The translations under genes and the position numbers were made by a program. From Laspinema sp. D2d (GTDB lineage Bacteria; Cyanobacteriota; Cyanobacteriia; Cyanobacteriales; Laspinemataceae), in assembly GCF_025370755.1 (NCBI RefSeq), contig NZ_JAMXFC010000019.1, forward strand, positions 1 to 64,000: 64,000 nucleotides of DNA, given 5' to 3'. Numbering within the stretch: position 1 is the first letter of the stretch; every line of letters begins with the position of its first letter. Positions 61,103-64,000 of this stretch are shown here, one piece after another. A model generated the notes under the pieces. That model was not told the DNA's origin. It ran no database searches and saw only the letters and a list, made by a program, of their open reading frames with translations.

Positions 61103-61681
61103 TTAATTGGAAACCTCAGTCATTTCAATGACCCGCCCTTGGCGGTCTTTCACCAAGAAATTTAGGGGCTTTTCTCGACGGATTTTGTACTTAACTCCGC
61201 TCATCTGCACCCGTAATAGCAACTGTTCGAGGCAGTCATGGTCAAACCCTACATGGCGTTGTCGGTTCTTGCTACCTAAACTCGCCCCAGAAATAACGTG
61301 CAGTTGAGTGTTTTTCTGTAATTGATACCACAGTCCATCGGGTCCAGCCAGGGTTTGAGTCGCCGAAGACCCCATTGGAGAGGACATATAAAGGGGGTCG
61401 ATGCCAGTGCCGCCCAGGGTTTGCTCGTAATTATAGTAATAATGTAAAGGGACTTCCGCCGCAGGTAATTCCAGCAACCCTTCATAAAGCTGTCGGGCAG
61501 TCTCTAAATCAGAAACCATGATGGTGTAAACTTTCGGGGCGCTGGTGAGGAACATCCACATCGCCACACCATAGGCGGCGAGTAGCATCACCATAATCCC
61601 CTGGGTAGAAAAGAGGCTATCCAGAGGCAGGGATGGCAGCAACGAGCTTAATGTCGGAGGAACGCTAACAGTTAGAGCCAT
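61103..61681 (-). CDS. Membrane-anchored VOC/glyoxalase-like protein
   Basis: 192 residues from the ATG at 61681; a longer frame to 61789 has no family support. One membrane helix near the N-terminus (~28-46, GIMVMLLAAYGVAMWMFLTS), then a vicinal-oxygen-chelate-like fold: KVYTIMVSDLETARQLYEGL (~50-69) and HVGFDHDCLEQLLLRV (~141-156), ending FLVKDRQGRVIEMTE. Metal ligands are not fully clear, so enzymatic activity is uncertain. Convergent with the LysR gene. Confidence 0.75.
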   Translation of the reverse strand: MALTVSVPPTLSSLLPSLPLDSLFSTQGIMVMLLAAYGVAMWMFLTSAPKVYTIMVSDLETARQLYEGLLELPAAEVPLHYYYNYEQTLGGTGIDPLYMSSPMGSSATQTLAGPDGLWYQLQKNTQLHVISGASLGSKNRQRHVGFDHDCLEQLLLRVQMSGVKYKIRREKPLNFLVKDRQGRVIEMTEVSN

Positions 61682-62065
61682 GTACGTTTCAATAGGGTAA
61701 ACCGAGGTTGAGATCGAGCGATCGCTTGCACAGTCGGGGTGATGCCCCCCTTTATTGTAGGTCAATCTGATTGTAATTAATTGTAACAAAGGGGGACAGA
61801 ACTCATCACCGCATTCTTTTGGACTTCGGTCCCCTACCCTAGAAACCCGGTTTCTGAATCGATATTTCGCTCTTTTATCGACCCATTTTCCTCAAAACCC
61901 AGTTTCTAGGCGTTCGTTCTCATTCGGTTGAGGTTAGGGATGCAAATTCCCCACAACTGTGGATATATTACAGACATCCATCGGAGAGATCTGGAGTCGT
62001 TTAGGGACTTCAACCCCCCTTGTGGGTGATGCAACTGACCCGTTTTGATTCGTGAGTTCGAGCTT
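61682..62065. other. Intergenic region with repeat element
   Basis: Gene-free stretch between two divergent genes. It carries the inverted repeat at 61838-61910. Nothing else is recognised. Confidence 0.45.
61838..61910. repeat. CCTAGAAACCCGGTTT inverted repeat
   Basis: CCTAGAAACCCGGTTT (61838-61853) and AAACCCAGTTTCTAGG (61895-61910) pair except at two positions, with a 41-base spacer. Related AAACCGGGTTT motifs occur at 17403 and 58828, so this is a dispersed repeat in this genome. Confidence 0.65.
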
Positions 62066-62725
62066 ATGCAACCGCCTGTTTTTTCGGAATGTCAACACCC
62101 TCTGGTGCAGTCTTTGTTTCAAAGAAGCGATCGCGAACTGCTGACCCTGTTTCAGCGCCATCCTGATGAAGGCAAATACTTCACCGCCATTTTTGGACGC
62201 TATAGCTCCATTGTCTATACCCTAATTCAACATCAAGCTAAATCCCCAGTGCAAGGAGACTATCTCTTTGCCATGACTTGGCGGCATATCTACCACGAAC
62301 TCCGGGGGTTGGATTTACGCTTTGAAGAAGGTGCTTCTACCCCCTTTACCTTGCAAACTTGGCTGATTAATATGACCGCTTGGTGTATCGAACACGCGGA
62401 ATTACCCCCCGTCGAATCCATCCACTATTCCTTGCAGACTTCCCCACCTCCGTTATGGTGTTATGTGGAACAAGCTTTAGATTTACTCTCTCCCCTGTTG
62501 CGGATTACGGTATTAATGGCACAGACTTTTCACTGGAGTGAAACTCGCATTTCGGCTTATCTGCAAGCAGAAGGAGAAACGATCGCCCCAGGGGAGGTTA
62601 AGGCATTACTCGAAGAAGGGTATCAACGCTTAGAATCAGCCTTACCGAAGGATATTAGAATCATCTATTTGGAGGCTTTTCCCCCTCATTCCAATTCTGC
62701 CCCCGCTTTACAAAACGCGACCTAA
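62066..62725 (+). CDS. Sigma-70-like protein (cyanobacterial)
   Basis: 219 residues from the ATG at 62066. Resembles atypical ECF-like sigma factors of cyanobacteria: LIQSLF-type start (HPLVQSLFQRSDRELLTLFQ), a region-2-like part AIFGRYSSIVYTLI ... YLFAMTWRHIYHELRGLDLR, and a region-4-like C-terminal part (ALDLLSPLLRITVLMAQTFH ... ISAYLQAEGETIAPGEVKAL). Binding to RNA polymerase is likely but not shown by a hard motif. Stand-alone gene. Confidence 0.65.
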   Translation: MQPPVFSECQHPLVQSLFQRSDRELLTLFQRHPDEGKYFTAIFGRYSSIVYTLIQHQAKSPVQGDYLFAMTWRHIYHELRGLDLRFEEGASTPFTLQTWLINMTAWCIEHAELPPVESIHYSLQTSPPPLWCYVEQALDLLSPLLRITVLMAQTFHWSETRISAYLQAEGETIAPGEVKALLEEGYQRLESALPKDIRIIYLEAFPPHSNSAPALQNAT

Positions 62726-62732
62726 TCTCATC

Positions 62733-62756
62733 AGGACAAGGCAGATGCCTTGTCCT
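62733..62756. repeat. Perfect palindrome AGGACAAGGCA-GA-TGCCTTGTCCT
   Basis: Eleven-bp arms with a two-base centre, seven bases after the sigma-like stop codon. It can act as a 3' mRNA hairpin, and similar GGACAAGGCATGCCTTGTCC elements are dispersed in cyanobacterial genomes. Confidence 0.65.
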
Positions 62757-62883
62757 AAATCATATTTTATGCGTCGGGATCGACCCCTAACGCCCGTAAT
62801 TAGGTGGATTTTATGGTGTTTTTAGTTTAGCAATTTTAGGAAGTTCCAGGCTATCCCCGATTCTCGCCCATCGCTTATCAAAC

Positions 62884-62915
62884 AAAAACGCACGAGTTGA
62901 GAGGACTCGTGCGTT
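62884..62915 (-). terminator. hli intrinsic terminator
   Basis: On the minus strand AACGCACGAGT and ACTCGTGCGTT form a perfect 11-bp stem with a seven-base loop, followed by TTTGTTT. It lies ~75 bp beyond the hli stop codon. Confidence 0.8.
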
Positions 62916-62990
62916 ACAAAGGCTTGTCTATGAGAAAGTTGATTTTGAGATATCGAGCTTTAGCTCGTTATTTTATAAATTTTGAAAAAA

Positions 62991-63188
62991 TTAGATTACT
63001 CCATTTTTGGTTAAAACTTCAAAGGCGAGTAATGAAACAAAACCAATCATTGCCAGCCTTCCGTTGAGTCGTTCGGCGTAGGGGGTAAAACCCGTGCGCG
63101 GGGTGTCATCAACGTACATTTTCGGCTCGATCGCAAAGTTGTTGAGTTTATCGCTTTCGCTGATCACGACTCCCTTTGTGGTGTTCAT
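62991..63188 (-). CDS. hli: High-light-inducible protein (one-helix LHC-like)
   Basis: 65 residues from the ATG at 63188, with GGAG ten bases upstream; the longer frame to 63290 runs into the promoter. The C-terminal helix has the chlorophyll-binding motif ERLNGRLAMIGFVSLLAFEV (E-x2-N-x-R-x-A-M). Hlips bind chlorophyll and carotenoid at photosystem II assembly intermediates and quench excess energy. An HLR1 element upstream and a strong terminator downstream define a single-gene, light-stress-regulated transcript. Confidence 0.93.
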   Translation of the reverse strand: MNTTKGVVISESDKLNNFAIEPKMYVDDTPRTGFTPYAERLNGRLAMIGFVSLLAFEVLTKNGVI

Positions 63189-63232
63189 GGTTATTGGCTC
63201 CTTAAGTTGGTTTGGTGAACCCCTTGGTTGCT

Positions 63233-63250
63233 TCTGTAAATAAATGTAAC
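63233..63250 (-). promoter_or_regulatory. HLR1-type RpaB binding site upstream of hli
   Basis: Minus strand GTTACATT-TA-TTTACAGA: two direct (G/T)TTACA(A/T)(A/T) repeats two bases apart, the published HLR1 consensus, perfect in the first repeat and differing only at the last two positions of the second. It is 45 bp before the hli start codon, where RpaB would control high-light induction. Confidence 0.65.
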
Positions 63251-63376
63251 AGAGATTATGAAGTTTTGCAACAATATTTCGGAAATTCATTAAAATTCAT
63301 AAACTCTTGTTGACAACTGGCAACTTTTTGGATAAAAAATAGGAGGATTAACAACAACGCGAATCCCCGGAAAAGC

Positions 63377-64000
63377 CTACTGCCACTCGCCTTGTAAGGT
63401 AAAGGCTGCCCAATAAAAAGGGGCCTGCCATCGTTGTTGTTCCCAAAGTTCGATTTGGGCCGATCGCAGCGCAGCCGCTGGCGTTAACCCTTGTTGGAGC
63501 ATTTTCTGGTAAAAATTCACCATCAGCCTTGCGGTGGCTTCATCATCCACACTCCACAGACTAACGAGGACCCGAGGTGCACCGGCATACATAAACCCCC
63601 GGGTTAACCCCACCAGGCCCTCCCCTCGGATTTCCTGCCCTAACCCAGTTTCACAGGCACTCAACACGATTAATTCTGCGGGTAAGTTGAGGTTGAAAAT
63701 TTCATGCAGGCGCAAAAACCCATTTAACGGTTCCCCCTGTGGATTTAACAGAGAAAACACTAACCCCGATAACTCCGGATTCACACTATTCAGCAGTCCG
63801 TGGGTGGCAAAATGAACGATCCGATATTGACTTAGTTCGGGATTAGTCGCCGCTTCGCGACTGGCTTCAAACCCGAAAGCTTTTCGGCGTTCGGATTCGG
63901 GAACCAGGGCGAGAATTTCTTCGGCTTCGAGTTTGGTATAGGGGAGTCGGCTAAATTCAACTTGCGAGGGACCCGTTAGGGGTTCAGATTTAATCCCGAG
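63377..64000 (-). CDS. CHAT domain protein, C-terminal part (partial)
   Basis: The frame is open to the window edge, so the N-terminal part (probably TPR repeats) is missing. The 207 visible residues are a CHAT caspase-like protease domain: catalytic His in RIVHFATHGLLN, Cys in VLSACETGLGQEIRGEGLVG, then LTRGFMYAGAPRVLVSLWSV and the C-terminal FYWAAFTLQGEW. CHAT proteases act in cell-death and conflict systems and cut partner proteins once activated. Both catalytic residues are intact. The partner gene is outside this window. Confidence 0.88.
   Translation of the reverse strand, partial: LGIKSEPLTGPSQVEFSRLPYTKLEAEEILALVPESERRKAFGFEASREAATNPELSQYRIVHFATHGLLNSVNPELSGLVFSLLNPQGEPLNGFLRLHEIFNLNLPAELIVLSACETGLGQEIRGEGLVGLTRGFMYAGAPRVLVSLWSVDDEATARLMVNFYQKMLQQGLTPAAALRSAQIELWEQQRWQAPFYWAAFTLQGEWQ

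Overview
The window is a chromosome segment of a cyanobacterium, probably a filamentous, non-heterocystous (oscillatorialean) one. Direct support comes from psbU (PSII extrinsic protein), a high-light-inducible protein, ycf35 and ycf46, btpA, several cyanobacteria-only DUF families (DUF3120, DUF2605, DUF2973, DUF3531) and very frequent GCGATCGC (HIP1) octamers. The exact genus is inference.

Layout. 1-260 is the tail of an rRNA operon: the last bases of 23S, a complete 5S and a hairpin terminator. 0.3-7 kb holds mixed housekeeping genes (DUF4230, scpB, an ABC ATPase, a rhomboid protease, an S9 peptidase) and a decayed HTH/pentapeptide/nuclease-like locus. 7-13 kb is a PadR-regulator / membrane-fusion / RND-pump operon; the fusion protein has a strikingly repetitive hairpin. 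12.5-16.3 kb contains a ~1 kb direct duplication (PadR plus the DUF512 C-terminus) whose two copies have decayed reciprocally and which flanks an LEA-like repeat protein gene. 16-23 kb holds a radical-SAM/PDZ protein and a giant Ser/Thr-kinase/ATPase/GAF/histidine-kinase. 23-29 kb: uppP, DUF3120, FHA-adenylate cyclase, psbU, nadB. 29-38 kb: a VKOR-Trx / CHASE2-PAS-GGDEF gene pair, btpA, DUF58, an IMPase-family phosphatase. 38-41.6 kb: a membrane protein with a nonsense-truncated tail, then ycf35, ycf46 and a ribbon-helix-helix gene.

42.6-46.3 kb is an AT-rich accessory island without HIP1 sites. It encodes small unrecognised proteins, two of them paralogous, and is split by a freshly inserted IS4-family element (16-bp terminal inverted repeats, perfect 9-bp target duplication) that replaced the C-terminus of a small membrane protein. 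This is the best candidate for an undescribed system. 46-64 kb returns to core genes: DUF4058, thrS, DUF2605/DUF2973, Uma2, Nudix, DUF3531, TPR, ABC ATPase, rsmG, a tightly overlapping REC-CheC-GGDEF operon, a LysR regulator, a VOC-like protein, a sigma-like protein, hli with an HLR1 (RpaB) site, and the C-terminal part of a CHAT protease cut by the window edge.

Signal transduction is over-represented (two GGDEF proteins, one cyclase, one giant kinase, a REC/CheC pair). All assignments rest on reading translations and motifs by eye; no database search was possible.
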